NCBI RefSeq assembly: GCF_039621855.1 | Contig: NZ_CP155071.1 | Location: 2,604,001 to 2,668,000, forward strand | Direction: 5' to 3' | DNA from: Erwinia sp. HDF1-3R | GTDB lineage: Bacteria; Pseudomonadota; Gammaproteobacteria; Enterobacterales; Enterobacteriaceae | Length of the DNA: 64,000 nt | Part shown: positions 1 through 10,145 of the stretch, in pieces | Position numbering within the stretch: position 1 is the stretch's first letter | Layout of the letters: each line of letters begins with the position of its first letter | Program-made: the position numbers and the translations under genes | The notes under the pieces: model-generated | What the model was told of the DNA's origin: nothing | Seen by the model: the letters and a program-made list of their open reading frames with translations, nothing else | The model's database searches: none

Positions 1-305
1 TTAAAATGCTGACGGGTATGGTTGTTGCAGCAGTAGTGGCTATTACAGTCAGCGCATGCGCGCCAACCCCGACTAAAGAAGGCACCGGTGGTTATCTTGA
101 TGACACGGTAGTAACGACCAAAGTTAAAACCGAACTGCTGAAGGATGACTCACTGAAGTCTACGGAAATTAACGTTGAAACCTTTAAAGGTCGCGTTCAG
201 CTGAGCGGCTTTGTCTCCACCCCGCAGATGGCTAACCGTGCGGTGCAAATCACCCGTACCGTGAAAGGCGTAACTGCGGTAACCAACAATATGCAGATTA
301 AATAA
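1..305 (+). CDS. BON-domain lipoprotein, 5' end outside the window
   Basis: Small exported lipoprotein with a BON domain, a fold found in OsmY and related envelope proteins and thought to bind phospholipid membranes. A hydrophobic segment ends in VSAC, a lipobox, so the Cys would be lipidated. The BON domain fills the remaining ~75 residues (VTTKVKTELL to the C-terminal NNMQIK). The first ATG in the window (base 6) would give a signal peptide with no positive charge. The preceding in-frame codon is Lys and the frame is open to the window edge, so the true start probably lies a few codons upstream. A hairpin terminator follows. The domain call is firm; the precise role is unknown. Confidence 0.75.
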   Translation, partial: KMLTGMVVAAVVAITVSACAPTPTKEGTGGYLDDTVVTTKVKTELLKDDSLKSTEINVETFKGRVQLSGFVSTPQMANRAVQITRTVKGVTAVTNNMQIK

Positions 306-326
306 ATCGGCTTTGCACGATTACAG

Positions 327-352
327 AGGCGCACTGAGTGCGCCTTTTTTTT
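327..352 (+). terminator. Rho-independent terminator of the BON lipoprotein gene
   Basis: An 8-bp perfect stem (AGGCGCAC/GTGCGCCT) with a 3-nt loop is followed by a run of eight T on the plus strand, 22 bases after the stop codon. It also separates this gene from convergent ompW. Confidence 0.85.
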
Positions 353-361
353 CGCCTGAAA

Positions 362-1000
362 TCAGAAGCGATAACCTGCGCCGAAGAAGAAGACGAATGG
401 ATTGATATGGGTGTCAATGCTCTGACGGTCGCTGCCCGCATCAAACCGGACTTTGGTATCAATATCCATATACCAGAGCGAGGCGTTCAGCATCCAGTTC
501 GGCGTCAGCTGGTAATCCAGCCCCACCTGTCCGGCGATGCCCCAGGTGTTTTTCACGCTCAGATTACTCAGTCCTGCATCGCGACCGGTCTGGTTGAAAT
601 CAGTGTCGTAGAACATGGTGTAGTTAATACCGATGCCGGCGTAAGGCTGCCATTTGCTGGTATTACCCATAAAATACCACTGCGCCATCAGGGTTGGCGG
701 CAGCTGGTGTACGGTAGCCAGCGTGCCGGTGGCTGCCAGACCCACCTTGTGGCGGAATGGCGTGGCCCCCAGCAGCTCGATACCGATATTGTCGGTGGCC
801 ATATAGGTAAACGTCAGGCCAAGCTGGGTGTTGTTGCTGACGTCAAACTCGCCCAACCCCAGCACGTTGTCCGATCCGCCCGTGGGGCGCACGGTCGCAG
901 AGCCTGCCCGTATAAAGAAATCGCCTGCCTGATGTGCGGACGCCACCGCGGGCAGCAGCGTTACCAGAGCCAGGGCCAGTGCTTTCAGTTTCATCATCAC
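362..1000 (-). CDS. ompW: Outer membrane protein OmpW
   Basis: An eight-stranded outer membrane beta-barrel with a hydrophobic channel, the receptor for colicin S4 in E. coli. The 212-residue precursor begins with a Sec signal peptide cleaved after ASA near residue 22. It then shows the family start (GDFFIRAGSATVRP), alternating barrel strands and a C-terminal aromatic GYRF, the BAM recognition signal. Length agrees with E. coli OmpW. The gene is transcribed alone, away from the YkgJ-type gene. A perfect FNR palindrome lies about 120 bases before its start codon, fitting the known anaerobic control of ompW. The ATG is preceded by AGGAGTG at a normal distance. Confidence 0.95.
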   Translation of the reverse strand: MMMKLKALALALVTLLPAVASAHQAGDFFIRAGSATVRPTGGSDNVLGLGEFDVSNNTQLGLTFTYMATDNIGIELLGATPFRHKVGLAATGTLATVHQLPPTLMAQWYFMGNTSKWQPYAGIGINYTMFYDTDFNQTGRDAGLSNLSVKNTWGIAGQVGLDYQLTPNWMLNASLWYMDIDTKVRFDAGSDRQSIDTHINPFVFFFGAGYRF

Positions 1001-1120
1001 TCCTTTGCAATTTCAAAAGCGCGCAATACACGCCGTCATTTTTATTGGCGACATATTTACATTGATTAACGGGAAAGATCATCCTAATCAATTCTTTTAA
1101 ACTCCTTAAAAAACAACGAT

Positions 1121-1134
1121 TTGATTTAGATCAA
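1121..1134 (-). promoter_or_regulatory. FNR box upstream of ompW
   Basis: TTGATTTAGATCAA is a perfect match to the FNR consensus TTGAT-N4-ATCAA. If it acts as a class II site at -41.5, transcription of ompW would start near 1086, and an AT-rich stretch (TTTAAAA, about 1095-1100 on the minus strand) sits where the -10 element is expected. Positive control of ompW by FNR is known in E. coli; its use here is inferred. Confidence 0.65.
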
Positions 1135-1248
1135 TTTACACCCCTCACAAGTGCAATAAATAGCCCTTGCGGGAACATATCCGGCGGCTTATGTTGCTTA
1201 TCTCCTTCCATGTGATTTTGGTTCGACGCCTGAGGGCGGGGTAATCGA

Positions 1249-1668
1249 ATGAGCGATAACATTAACCCCTGCATTAACTGTGGCGCCTGCTGCGCCCATT
1301 TTCGCGTCTCTTTTTACTGGGCAGAAGCCGACGACGGCGGCGGCACCGTCCCTGCTGACCTGACCGAGCCGTTGAATCTGTTCCTGCGCAATATGCGCGG
1401 CACCAACGCGGCGACCCCTCGCTGCGTGGCGCTGGAGGGCGAACCTGGCGGCTGTGTCTCCTGCGGAATTTATCAGCAGCGACCCACCCCCTGCCGCGAG
1501 TTTGCCCGTTCCGGCGAGGATGGCGTGGCGAATGAGGCCTGTGACCGGGCAAGGGCACGCTATGGATTGCCGCCGCTGTTTTATCCGGTAACACCTTCTT
1601 TAAATGAAAGTTATGTAAGTCAGGGTGCCAGGTTCGCCCCAGACCATGTACAATCCCCGGATCGTTAA
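1249..1668 (+). CDS. YkgJ-family cysteine-cluster protein
   Basis: A 139-residue cytoplasmic protein of the YkgJ/CxxCxxCC family, whose members are predicted to bind zinc or an iron-sulfur cluster. The N-terminus has the signature CINCGACC, and further cysteines follow ([18 protein letters not shown] and the CREF motif near residue 82). ATG 1249 follows a GC-rich leader with GAGGGCGGGG as a plausible ribosome binding site. The gene lies divergent from ompW and just upstream of yciC. No substrate is established. It is a relative of YcgN, encoded near the other end of this window, but not a close copy. Confidence 0.8.
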   Translation: MSDNINPCINCGACCAHFRVSFYWAEADDGGGTVPADLTEPLNLFLRNMRGTNAATPRCVALEGEPGGCVSCGIYQQRPTPCREFARSGEDGVANEACDRARARYGLPPLFYPVTPSLNESYVSQGARFAPDHVQSPDR

Positions 1669-1690
1669 TGCAGGCTTGAAAGGAGAGTAC

Positions 1691-2428
1691 ATGTCAATCA
1701 CGGCTGGCTCGTTATACCGTGACACGGGGAATTTTTTACGTCATCAGCTGGTTACCATCGTGCTGATGTCGCTGCTAACCTCATTTATCACCGTTCTGAT
1801 CGGCCACGCGCTGACGCCCGGGGCCGACCAACTCTCCATGCTGACCGACGGCAGCCGTGGCTCGGGCATGAGCCTGCTGGAAATGGTTCAGAATATGTCG
1901 CCCGATCAGCAGCGTATTCTGCTTCGCGCTTCAGCAGCCGGTACTTTTGCTTCGCTGGTGGGAAATACCCTGCTGCTCGGCGGCATGCTCAGCCTGATCC
2001 CGATGGTGTCAGCCGGTCAGCGCGTCAGCGCACTACGTGCTATCGGTACCTCGGCACCCTCGCTGCCGCGCCTGCTGCTGCTGGTGTTTATTATGACCCT
2101 GGTGGTGCAGCTCGGCTTTATGGTGCTGGTCGTGCCGGGTGTATTGCTGGCCGTGGTTCTTGCGCTGGCTCCCATCGTACTGAGCACGGAGAAAGTGGGT
2201 ATTTTTGCCTCGATGCGACTCAGCGTGCGCCTGGTATGGGGACATCTTAAGCTGGTTGCACCGGCGGTGGCACTCTGGCTGCTGGCCAAAATCGTTGTGC
2301 TGCTGCTGGCATCCTCGCTGACCGTTCTGCCCGCCAACGTCGCCTCGGTCGTGCTCAATGCCCTGAGTAATCTGATTTCGGCGATAATGATTATCTATCT
2401 CTATCGTCTCTATATGCTGTTACGTTAG
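1691..2428 (+). CDS. yciC: UPF0259 inner membrane protein YciC
   Basis: A polytopic inner membrane protein of 245 residues, function unknown (UPF0259). About six hydrophobic segments are visible, the first around residues 20-40 ([20 protein letters not shown]). A longer reading frame opens at 1625, but the start at 1691 is chosen because GGAGAG sits 6-7 bases before it and the protein then begins [15 protein letters not shown] as in relatives. It heads the yciC-yciB-yciA group, the same order as in E. coli. A GC-rich inverted repeat without a T-tract (2436-2460) follows the stop and may attenuate read-through to yciB. Confidence 0.9.
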   Translation: MSITAGSLYRDTGNFLRHQLVTIVLMSLLTSFITVLIGHALTPGADQLSMLTDGSRGSGMSLLEMVQNMSPDQQRILLRASAAGTFASLVGNTLLLGGMLSLIPMVSAGQRVSALRAIGTSAPSLPRLLLLVFIMTLVVQLGFMVLVVPGVLLAVVLALAPIVLSTEKVGIFASMRLSVRLVWGHLKLVAPAVALWLLAKIVVLLLASSLTVLPANVASVVLNALSNLISAIMIIYLYRLYMLLR

Positions 2429-2435
2429 TCATAAC

Positions 2436-2460
2436 CGGGTGCTCTGCCACAGGGCACCCG
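2436..2460 (+). repeat. Inverted repeat between yciC and yciB
   Basis: CGGGTGC and GCACCCG form a 7-bp perfect stem with an 11-nt loop. No T-run follows, so it is more likely a 3'-end stabiliser or weak attenuator than a full terminator. Confidence 0.4.
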
Positions 2461-2504
2461 CGAGATTATGATTGTTCGCCTGAGTCTGTTATCCGGAAAC
2501 CCTT

Positions 2505-3041
2505 ATGAAGCAGCTACTTGATTTCCTCCCTCTCGTTGTCTTTTTCATTTTCTATAAGCTGTATGACATCTTCGTCGCCTCAGGTGCGCTGATTGCAGCA
2601 ACGGCGCTGGCGCTGGTCGCCAGCTGGGTGCTCTATCGCAAGCTTGAAAAAATGACCATCATCACCTTTGTGCTGGTCGCCGTTTTTGGCACCCTGACGC
2701 TGGTTTTTCACAATGATGAGTTCATCAAATGGAAAGTGACGGTGATTTACACCCTGTTTGCCGTTGCGCTGGTGTTCAGTCAGTTCTGGATGAAACAGCC
2801 CCTGATCCAGAGCATGCTCGGCAAAGAGCTGACGCTGCCGGCCGCTGCCTGGCGCAGGCTAAATATTGCCTGGGCGCTCTTTTTCCTTGCCTGCGGTCTG
2901 GCAAATATTTACGTCGCATTTTGGCTGCCGCAGGAACTTTGGGTTAACTTTAAAGTATTCGGTCTGACCGGCCTCACCCTGGTTTTCACCGTTATCAGTG
3001 GGCTTTATATCTACCGCATCATGCCCCAGGAAGAAAAATAA
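2505..3041 (+). CDS. yciB: Inner membrane-spanning protein YciB (septation protein A family)
   Basis: A 178-residue integral membrane protein with about five transmembrane helices, orthologue of YciB/IspZ. In E. coli YciB interacts with elongasome and divisome components and is needed for normal cell envelope synthesis. In Shigella its loss affects septation and intracellular spread. The N-terminal [21 protein letters not shown] is typical of the family, as is the basic and acidic C-terminus (RIMPQEEK). Its position between yciC and yciA is conserved. Confidence 0.93.
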   Translation: MKQLLDFLPLVVFFIFYKLYDIFVASGALIAATALALVASWVLYRKLEKMTIITFVLVAVFGTLTLVFHNDEFIKWKVTVIYTLFAVALVFSQFWMKQPLIQSMLGKELTLPAAAWRRLNIAWALFFLACGLANIYVAFWLPQELWVNFKVFGLTGLTLVFTVISGLYIYRIMPQEEK

Positions 3042-3101
3042 TTTTTTAACGCCCGGAAATCATTCCGGGCATTTCAGCACTTTTTATTGAGAAGCCTATT
3101 A

Positions 3102-3533
3102 ATGAGCGATGACACTAATCGCGTTCCGCAGGGCGAAATGGTTCTGCGAACGCTGGCTATGCCTGCTGATACGAATGCCAACGGCGATATTTTTGGCGGC
3201 TGGCTGATGTCACAAATGGATATGGGCGGCGCGATTCTGGCAAAGGAGATTGCCGGTGGGCGTGTCGTCACCGTACGCGCCGATGGCATGACGTTCCTGA
3301 AGCCGGTAGCGGTGGGAGACGTGGTGAGCTGCCATGCCCGGTGCATTCGCACCGGTACCAGCTCAATCACGATTAACATTGAAGTGTGGATAAAGAAAGT
3401 GTCATCTGAACCTATCGGTCAGCGATACTGCACTACCGAAGCGGTATTCATCTATGTCGCCGTGGACGGCCAGGGGAAATCCCGACCGCTGCCGGCGGGA
3501 AAAGGTCATTTTGACCTGAAGGATCGGGACTGA
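3102..3533 (+). CDS. yciA: Acyl-CoA thioesterase YciA
   Basis: A hot-dog fold thioesterase that hydrolyses a broad range of acyl-CoA esters in the cytoplasm. The 143-residue protein carries the family core NANGDIFGGWLMSQMD near residues 22-37, including the catalytic Asp region, followed by GGAI and the beta-sheet segments. A TTG at 3087 would extend the frame by five codons. ATG 3102 is preferred because MSDDTNRVPQG aligns with the E. coli N-terminus. It is last in the yciCBA group and is convergent with tonB, from which 95 bases separate it. Confidence 0.93.
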   Translation: MSDDTNRVPQGEMVLRTLAMPADTNANGDIFGGWLMSQMDMGGAILAKEIAGGRVVTVRADGMTFLKPVAVGDVVSCHARCIRTGTSSITINIEVWIKKVSSEPIGQRYCTTEAVFIYVAVDGQGKSRPLPAGKGHFDLKDRD

Positions 3534-3628
3534 CTCCCCCCTTACTGAGAAGCAGCCCGTAACAGATGCTCCACTATCATTGCCCTGCATGGGCGCCTCG
3601 CTGGTGCGGTGCGCCCCTCCGGCAGAGC

Positions 3629-4375
3629 CTATTCAATACTTGAGCCGCCATTGATGCGAAACACAACATTCATCTTGATGTCCTTACCCGGCTTATTCGG
3701 CTCATAACGCCACTTCTTCATTGCCTGCCTCACATCACGCTCGAACATATTGCGCGGCTCGGCGGAGAGAATGCGAATATTCCCCACCTGGCCGGAGCTG
3801 TCAACGTCGAACTGTACGCGAACCCGCCCTTCTATTCTCAGCGCAAAAGCGCGTGCCGGGTAGCCGGGTTTACCGATGCTGAGTGCCTTCGGCCCGCTGG
3901 CAACGGATGATGTGGAAGGCGTCGGCGAGCTCTTCGGCGCCGTTGAGGGCGCGGTCGATGGCGCCGGATGTTCATTAAATGGCGAAGCGTGCCGGGGTTC
4001 TTCCTCCGGTTTCACCTGCTTCTTCGGCTTTACCACCTCTTTCCTGACCGGTTTGGGCTTAGGTTTAGGCTTAGGCGCCGGTTTAGGAATGGCAACGGGC
4101 ACAGGTTTTGGCGGTTCGGGTTCGGGAACCGGTTCTGGCTCAGGTTCCGGCACGGTTTCCTGCGGCGGCGCTGGCTGGGAAGCCGGCTGTGGCACGGGCT
4201 GTACTGCCGGTGCGACCAGTGACACGCTGATTGGCTGAGACGCTTTAGGTAGTTCAACACTCCGGTGAAATGAAGCATAGAGGATCCCGCCAATCGCTGC
4301 CGCATGCAGCGCAATGGAGAGCAGCATGGGCAGGGAAAAACGGCGGGGTAATGATGTTTCGGTCAGCGTCGTCAT
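3629..4375 (-). CDS. tonB: TonB energy transducer
   Basis: The periplasm-spanning protein that passes proton-motive energy from ExbB/ExbD to outer membrane receptors for siderophores and cobalamin. It has a 248-residue sequence: a cytoplasmic tip and one membrane anchor (residues ~15-36, with the conserved SxxxH pattern ending in SIALHAAAIG), and a long Pro-rich spacer of EP and KP repeats (about 60-130). The globular C-terminal domain (about 155-248) contains GYPARAFALRIEGRVRVQFDV and the YEP box (KWRYEPNKPG). An in-frame extension to 4495 is rejected: ATG 4375 has AGAAAGATT before it and matches E. coli. A Fur-box-like element lies upstream. Confidence 0.95.
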   Translation of the reverse strand: MTTLTETSLPRRFSLPMLLSIALHAAAIGGILYASFHRSVELPKASQPISVSLVAPAVQPVPQPASQPAPPQETVPEPEPEPVPEPEPPKPVPVAIPKPAPKPKPKPKPVRKEVVKPKKQVKPEEEPRHASPFNEHPAPSTAPSTAPKSSPTPSTSSVASGPKALSIGKPGYPARAFALRIEGRVRVQFDVDSSGQVGNIRILSAEPRNMFERDVRQAMKKWRYEPNKPGKDIKMNVVFRINGGSSIE

Positions 4376-4412
4376 AATCTTTCTGCTGTAAATGTGAAGC
4401 ACTAAGTGTAAA

Positions 4413-4437
4413 TGCAAATAGCAATCAGTTTCAATAA
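4413..4437 (-). promoter_or_regulatory. Candidate Fur box / tonB promoter element
   Basis: Read on the minus strand, the segment TATTGAAACTGATTGCTATTTGC closely resembles the upstream sequence of E. coli tonB, which contains its Fur site (from memory). It is 38-62 bases before the tonB start. Iron repression of tonB by Fur is well known in enterobacteria; the exact site here is inferred from similarity. Confidence 0.5.
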
Positions 4438-4581
4438 CATCAGGCGGCCATGCGTGCGATTTGTCAGAAATTGACTTTTGGCTGACCTTAATCAAGCGCG
4501 AGCAGGCTTTTCATTTGCACAATAGTGAACGATGACATAACGTGATGACCAAAATCTTGTCGATTCCACAGGAGTTGTAAC

Positions 4582-4878
4582 GTGCTCTACGTAATTTATG
4601 CAGAAGATAATGCCGATTCACTGGAAAAGCGCTCGGCCGTGCGCCCTGCCCATCTGGCACGTTTGCAGCTGTTACAGGATGAAGGACGGTTGATTGTGGC
4701 CGGACCGATGCCAGCCGTGGACAGTAACGAACCGGGCGTGGCAGGTTTTAGCGGTTCAACCATCATTGCCGAATTCCCGTCGCTTGAGGTGGCGCAGGCC
4801 TGGGCGCAGGATGACCCGTACATTGCCGCGGGCGTCTATAAACAGGTCGCCGTAAAGCCCTTCAGGCGGGTATTTTAA
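4582..4878 (+). CDS. yciI: YciI-family protein
   Basis: A 98-residue cytoplasmic protein of the YciI family, a ferredoxin-like fold related to muconolactone isomerase-like enzymes, biochemical role unknown. The family residues are visible: His near residue 23 (RPAHLARL), the GR-xx-xAGP motif ([11 protein letters not shown], ~35-45) and the Asp-Pro-Tyr motif ([10 protein letters not shown], ~78-87). It is divergent from tonB as in E. coli. AGGAG precedes the GTG start at 4582. Confidence 0.92.
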   Translation: MLYVIYAEDNADSLEKRSAVRPAHLARLQLLQDEGRLIVAGPMPAVDSNEPGVAGFSGSTIIAEFPSLEVAQAWAQDDPYIAAGVYKQVAVKPFRRVF

Positions 4879-4882
4879 CCCG

Positions 4883-4914
4883 GAGGACTGCCTGCGATGG
4901 CGCAGGCAGTCCTC
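4883..4914. terminator. Long perfect hairpin between yciI and yciY
   Basis: GAGGACTGCCTGCG (4883-4896) pairs perfectly over 14 bp with 4901-4914, around the 4-nt loop ATGG. It lies 4 bases after the yciI stop and ends two bases from the yciY stop (4916). Neither side has a T-run, so termination efficiency is uncertain, but its position between convergent genes suggests a bidirectional 3' end. Confidence 0.55.
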
Positions 4915-4915
4915 A

Positions 4916-5092
4916 CTACGAGAGTAGTGGGTTAACAAACAGTATCGAACGGCGCTGCTGCTGACTCAACTGGTGGCGGATGGCATGCATACGGCCATAG
5001 CGTCTCGACTGCCCTTCCAGCCAGCGCGCCCGGCGGCGTTTAACCTGACGCGACATGCGCCAGCGCGCAACTTCATTCTTACTCCGTCTCAT
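4916..5092 (-). CDS. yciY: Small basic protein YciY
   Basis: A 58-residue, very basic protein (MRRSKNEVARWRM at the start, then KRRRARWLEGQSRR) matching YciY of E. coli in sequence pattern, length and position next to the cardiolipin synthase gene. GGGAG precedes the ATG by a short spacer (CCGGGAGTCGAA-ATG). About one residue in three is Arg or Lys; no membrane segment or signal peptide. Function is unknown; the composition suggests nucleic acid or membrane-surface binding, but that is inference. It is easily missed because of its length. Confidence 0.8.
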   Translation of the reverse strand: MRRSKNEVARWRMSRQVKRRRARWLEGQSRRYGRMHAIRHQLSQQQRRSILFVNPLLS

Positions 5093-5239
5093 TTCGACTC
5101 CCGGCTAAAAAACACGCGGCGCATTATAGACCTTTATCGCCTTCGCCCAGGTCCGATGACTTAAAAACATTAAAGGTTTCGCCCGCTCGCATCTGCACGT
5201 AAACTCCTCTTACTTAGCGTGAACGGAATTTCCACTGAC

Positions 5240-6700
5240 ATGACGACTTTTTATACTTTACTCAGCTGGCTTCTCATTTTTGGCTACTGGTTGCTGATAG
5301 CAGGTGTGACGCTACGCATTCTGATGAAGCGCCGTGCCGTGCCTTCAGCTATGGCCTGGCTGCTGATTATCTATATTCTGCCGCTGGTGGGTATTATCGC
5401 CTATTTGTCTTTCGGCGAACTGCATCTGGGCAAGCGCCGCGCCGAGCGCGCGCGCACCATGTGGCCCTCAACGGCCAGATGGCTTAACGATTTGAAGTCC
5501 TGTCACCAGATTTTTGCCCAGGACAACAGCGACGTCGCGCGCTCACTGTTCCAGCTGTGTGAAAACCGACAGGGGATTGCCGGGGTCAAGGGCAACCAGC
5601 TCCAGCTGCTCACCTCCACAGAAGAGACCATGACCGCGCTTATCCGGGATATTCAGCTGGCGCGGCATAATATCGAGATGGTGTTTTACATCTGGCAGCC
5701 CGGCGGGATGGCCGATGAGGTGGCCGAATCACTTATGGCGGCGGCGCGGCGCGGCGTACACTGCCGGCTGATGTTGGACTCCGCAGGCAGCGTGCAGTTT
5801 TTCCGCAGCCCCTGGCCTGCAATGATGCGCAATGCGGGCGTGGATGTGGTGGAGTCGCTAAAAGTGAGCCTGCTGCGCGTTTTTCTGCGCCGGATGGATC
5901 TGCGTCAGCATCGTAAAGTGGTGCTGATTGATAACTATATCGCCTATACCGGCAGCATGAACCTCGTTGATCCGCGCTATTTCAAACAGGATGCCGGCGT
6001 CGGGCAGTGGATTGATCTGATGGCGAGGATGGAAGGTCCGGTCTCCACCACCATGGGGATAATCTACTCCTGTGACTGGGAGATCGAAACGGGCAAGCGC
6101 ATTTTACCGCCGCCGCCCGACACCAATATCATGCCCTTTGAACAGGAGAGTGGTCATACTATTCAGGTAATTGCGTCCGGCCCCGGTTTCCCGGAAGACC
6201 TGATCCATCAGGCGCTACTGACGGCGGTTTACTCCGCACGTGAGCAGCTGATTATGACCACCCCCTACTTTGTGCCCAGTGACGATCTGCTGCATGCCAT
6301 CTGTACCGCGGCGCACCGTGGTGTGGATGTCAGCATCATTGTGCCGCGCCATAACGATTCCTTGCTGGTTGGCTGGGCCAGCCGGGCTTTCTTCGCCGAG
6401 CTGCTGGAAGCGGGCGTGAAGATCTATCAGTTTGAAGATGGCCTGCTGCACACCAAAAGCGTGCTGGTCGATGGTCAGCTAAGCCTGGTCGGGACGGTGA
6501 ACCTTGATATGCGCAGCCTGTGGCTGAATTTTGAAATTACGCTGGTGATTGATGATGACGGATTCGGCAGCGATCTGGCGACCGTCCAGGACGATTACAT
6601 CGCCCGCTCACGGCTGGTCGACGGCAAGCGCTGGGCGCGTCGCGCCTACTGGCAGCGTATTGTTGAACGACTGTTTTACTTCTTCAGCCCGTTGCTGTAA
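5240..6700 (+). CDS. clsA: Cardiolipin synthase A
   Basis: Inner membrane phospholipase D-superfamily enzyme that condenses two phosphatidylglycerol molecules into cardiolipin and glycerol. The 486-residue product equals the E. coli length. Two N-terminal transmembrane helices (residues ~5-27 and ~39-58) precede two HKD motifs: HRKVVLIDN near residue 224 and HTKSVLVDG near residue 404, each followed by GS/GT of the catalytic loop. A frame extension to 5219 is rejected because [11 protein letters not shown] aligns with E. coli. yciU follows after 46 bases. Confidence 0.96.
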   Translation: MTTFYTLLSWLLIFGYWLLIAGVTLRILMKRRAVPSAMAWLLIIYILPLVGIIAYLSFGELHLGKRRAERARTMWPSTARWLNDLKSCHQIFAQDNSDVARSLFQLCENRQGIAGVKGNQLQLLTSTEETMTALIRDIQLARHNIEMVFYIWQPGGMADEVAESLMAAARRGVHCRLMLDSAGSVQFFRSPWPAMMRNAGVDVVESLKVSLLRVFLRRMDLRQHRKVVLIDNYIAYTGSMNLVDPRYFKQDAGVGQWIDLMARMEGPVSTTMGIIYSCDWEIETGKRILPPPPDTNIMPFEQESGHTIQVIASGPGFPEDLIHQALLTAVYSAREQLIMTTPYFVPSDDLLHAICTAAHRGVDVSIIVPRHNDSLLVGWASRAFFAELLEAGVKIYQFEDGLLHTKSVLVDGQLSLVGTVNLDMRSLWLNFEITLVIDDDGFGSDLATVQDDYIARSRLVDGKRWARRAYWQRIVERLFYFFSPLL

Positions 6701-6746
6701 AACGAGCGAAATTGCACAGCGCCCAATGGGCATGATGGGAAATGAT

Positions 6747-7070
6747 ATGGATTTGAATAATCGTCTTACCGAAGATGAAACGCTGGAACAGGCCTACGAC
6801 ATTTTTCTTGAGCTGGCAGTCGATAATCTCGATCCGGCCGATGTCATCCTGTTCAATCTGCAGTTTGAAGAGCGCGGCGGCGCCGAGCTGTTTGACCCGT
6901 CTGACGACTGGGCGGAACATGTGGACTTCGATCTCAACCCGGACTTTTTCGCCGAGGTGGTCATTGGTCTGGGTGATGCCGATGGCGAACCGATCAACGA
7001 CGTTTTCGCCCGCGTGCTGCTGTGCCGTGAGAAAGACCACAAGCTGTGTCATATTTTATGGCGTGAGTAA
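6747..7070 (+). CDS. yciU: dsDNA-mimic acidic protein YciU (UPF0263)
   Basis: A short, strongly acidic protein of the HI1450/YciU family, whose structure suggests mimicry of double-stranded DNA and binding to HU-like proteins. The sequence is almost identical to E. coli YciU through the stretch [18 protein letters not shown] and the end [12 protein letters not shown]. Start at 6747 (MDLNNR) is favoured by GGGA seven bases upstream. In-frame ATGs at 6735, 6732 and 6726 are alternatives and would add four to seven residues. A strong terminator follows before convergent oppF. Confidence 0.9.
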   Translation: MDLNNRLTEDETLEQAYDIFLELAVDNLDPADVILFNLQFEERGGAELFDPSDDWAEHVDFDLNPDFFAEVVIGLGDADGEPINDVFARVLLCREKDHKLCHILWRE

Positions 7071-7153
7071 GCAAGACGGTCAACAGAGCTGAGGCCTGAT
7101 ACGGCCACCGGTTACGGCATCAGTAACGTCCGCGGCTCAGTTCGAGCCTGATG

Positions 7154-7202
7154 CGGCACCCCGTTTATGTGCGACGGCGCATAAGCGGGGTGCCGTTTTT
7201 AT

Positions 7203-7203
<1 letters not shown>
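7154..7203 (+). terminator. Rho-independent terminator of yciU
   Basis: A 15-bp stem with one U-G pair (CGGCACCCCGTTTAT with ATAAGCGGGGTGCCG) and a 12-nt loop is followed by TTTTT on the plus strand. It also insulates the convergent opp operon, although the minus side lacks its own T-run after the stem. Confidence 0.85.
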
Positions 7204-8200
<997 letters not shown>

Positions 8201-8204
<4 letters not shown>

Positions 8205-9211
8205 ACCAGTTCCTCCGCGGGTTTAAAGCAGGCACGTAAACGCCCTTCGCCGAATGGCGTCAGCGGCGGTGCGGTAGAGCAAATTTCCATCGCGTGGGGG
8301 CAACGAGGCTGGAACGGGCAGCCTTTCGGCAGACGCAGCAGATTAGGCGGATTGCCCGGAATAGTGGTAAGCGATTCGCCCTCCGCATCCAGACGCGGCA
8401 CGGCATTAAGCAGCCCAATAGAATAAGGATGCGTAGGCTGATAGAACACGTCGCGCGCGCGGCCATACTCCATGGTGCGGCCTGCGTACATCACCAGCAC
8501 CTGGTCACAGATGCCCGCCACCACGCCGAGGTCGTGGGTGATCATAATAATCGCCGTATTGAATTCCCTTTTCAGGTCATTCAGCAGCGTCATAATCTGC
8601 GCCTGTACCGTCACATCCAGCGCAGTGGTGGGCTCATCGGCAATAAGCAGTTTAGGCCGACACATCAACGCCATCGCAATCATGACCCGCTGACGCATGC
8701 CGCCCGAAAACTCATGGGGATACATTTTCATGCGCTTGCGCGCCTCAGGCATTTTGACGGCATCCAGCATGCGTACCGACTCTTCAAACGCCTGCGCGCT
8801 GCTCATCCCCTTGTGCAGCCTGAGCACTTCCATCAGCTGCTCGCCCACCTTCATATAGGGGTTAAGGGAGGTCATCGGGTCCTGGAAGATCATCGCAATC
8901 TGCTCGGCCCGCAGCCTGTTAAGCTGCTTTTCCGGCAGGTTGAGGATCTCTTTACCGTTAAACAGCGCCGAGCCGCCAATTCGGCCATTGCTGGCCAGCA
9001 GCCCCATCAGGGCAAAGGCGGTCTGCGACTTACCTGAACCGGATTCGCCCACAATGCCCAGCGTTTCACCGGCGCGCAGGCTAAAATTGAGGTCGTTTAC
9101 GGCGGTAACATCCCCGTCCGGCGTTCCAAAGGTCACGCGCAGATCCTTTACGTCAAGCAGCTTGCTTCCCGTCAGACTGGCCATCGCTGGCTGTTGTTCA
9201 ATTATGCTCAT
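8201..9211 (-). CDS. oppD: Oligopeptide ABC transporter ATP-binding protein OppD
   Basis: Partner ATPase of OppF at the inner face of the OppBC channel. 336 residues with Walker [10 protein letters not shown], signature [15 protein letters not shown], Walker [13 protein letters not shown], His switch ITHDLGVV, and the C-terminal Cys-rich segment ([15 protein letters not shown]). Eleven bases separate it from oppC upstream, and the last four overlap oppF. Order and spacing are those of E. coli. Confidence 0.95.
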
Positions 9212-9222
9212 CGGGAAACTCC

Positions 9223-10131
9223 TTAACGATCTTTCGGGTCGAGGGCATCACGCAGGCCATCGCCGATAAAGTTGAAACAAAACAGGGTGACCACCAGGAA
9301 GCCCGCCGGAAACAGCAGCAGCCACGGCGACACTTCCATTGAGTTAGCGCCATCGCTCAGCAGTGCCCCCCAGCTGCTCAGAGGCTCCTGCGTGCCCAGA
9401 CCGAGGAAACTGAGAAAGGATTCAAACAGGATCATGCTCGGCACCAGCAGCGAGGCATAAACCACCACCACGCCCAGCACGTTCGGCACGATATGGCGAA
9501 CCACGATATGCGGCGTGGAAACCCCGCCGACGTGGGCCGCTTCAATAAACTCCTTGCGCTTCAGGCTCAGGGTCTGACCGCGTACGATACGCGCCATATC
9601 AAGCCAGGAAACCAGCCCAATCGCCACGAAGATCAGCAGAATATTACGGCCAAAGAAGGTCACCAGCAGAATGACAAAGAACATAAAGGGAAAGGAGTTG
9701 AGGATCTCCAGCAGGCGCATCATGACCGAGTCGGTTTTACCCCCGAGATAGCCCGCCAGCGAACCATAAAGCGTCCCTACCAGCACCGCCACCAGCGCCG
9801 ACGCCACGCCGACCATCAGCGAAATTCGGCCGCCAATCGCGACGCGCACCAGCAGATCGCGCCCGGAGGAGTCGGTGCCGAAATAGTGTTTCGACACCAG
9901 ATCCGGCGCGGCGGACATCATGCCCCAGTCGGTATCGTCATAGGTAAACGACGACAGCATGGGGGCGAAAATGACAAACAGCGCAATCAGTACCAGCACA
10001 ATCAGGCTGCCCAGCGCGGCACGGTTATGAATAAAACGACGGCGTGCGTCCTGCCACAGGCTGCGTCCTTCGACCTCCAGTTTTTCACTGAAGGCATCAA
10101 GAGCGGCGCTATTTTTCTTACTTAACATCAT
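9223..10131 (-). CDS. oppC: Oligopeptide ABC transporter permease OppC
   Basis: Second membrane subunit of the peptide permease, 302 residues, about six transmembrane helices. The N-terminal cytoplasmic tail (about 35 residues) precedes the first helix ([19 protein letters not shown]). The EAA loop that docks onto the ATPases is visible as [21 protein letters not shown] large periplasmic loop follows helix 1, typical of the OppC/DppC group. Fourteen bases separate it from oppB. Confidence 0.95.
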   Translation of the reverse strand: MMLSKKNSAALDAFSEKLEVEGRSLWQDARRRFIHNRAALGSLIVLVLIALFVIFAPMLSSFTYDDTDWGMMSAAPDLVSKHYFGTDSSGRDLLVRVAIGGRISLMVGVASALVAVLVGTLYGSLAGYLGGKTDSVMMRLLEILNSFPFMFFVILLVTFFGRNILLIFVAIGLVSWLDMARIVRGQTLSLKRKEFIEAAHVGGVSTPHIVVRHIVPNVLGVVVVYASLLVPSMILFESFLSFLGLGTQEPLSSWGALLSDGANSMEVSPWLLLFPAGFLVVTLFCFNFIGDGLRDALDPKDR

Positions 10132-10145
10132 CGCGAGCTCCGGAT

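Noticed and set aside
338-1069. 243-codon frame on the plus strand opposite ompW
   Set aside because: Fully overlaps ompW on the other strand, has no ribosome binding site and a composition typical of an antisense shadow.
3876-4238. Gly-rich plus-strand frame across tonB
   Set aside because: It is the mirror of the Pro/Glu/Lys repeat codons of TonB and not an independent gene.
6549-6734. Upstream extension of yciU into clsA
   Set aside because: It would overlap the end of clsA by 150 bases; homology to YciU begins only at MDLNNR.
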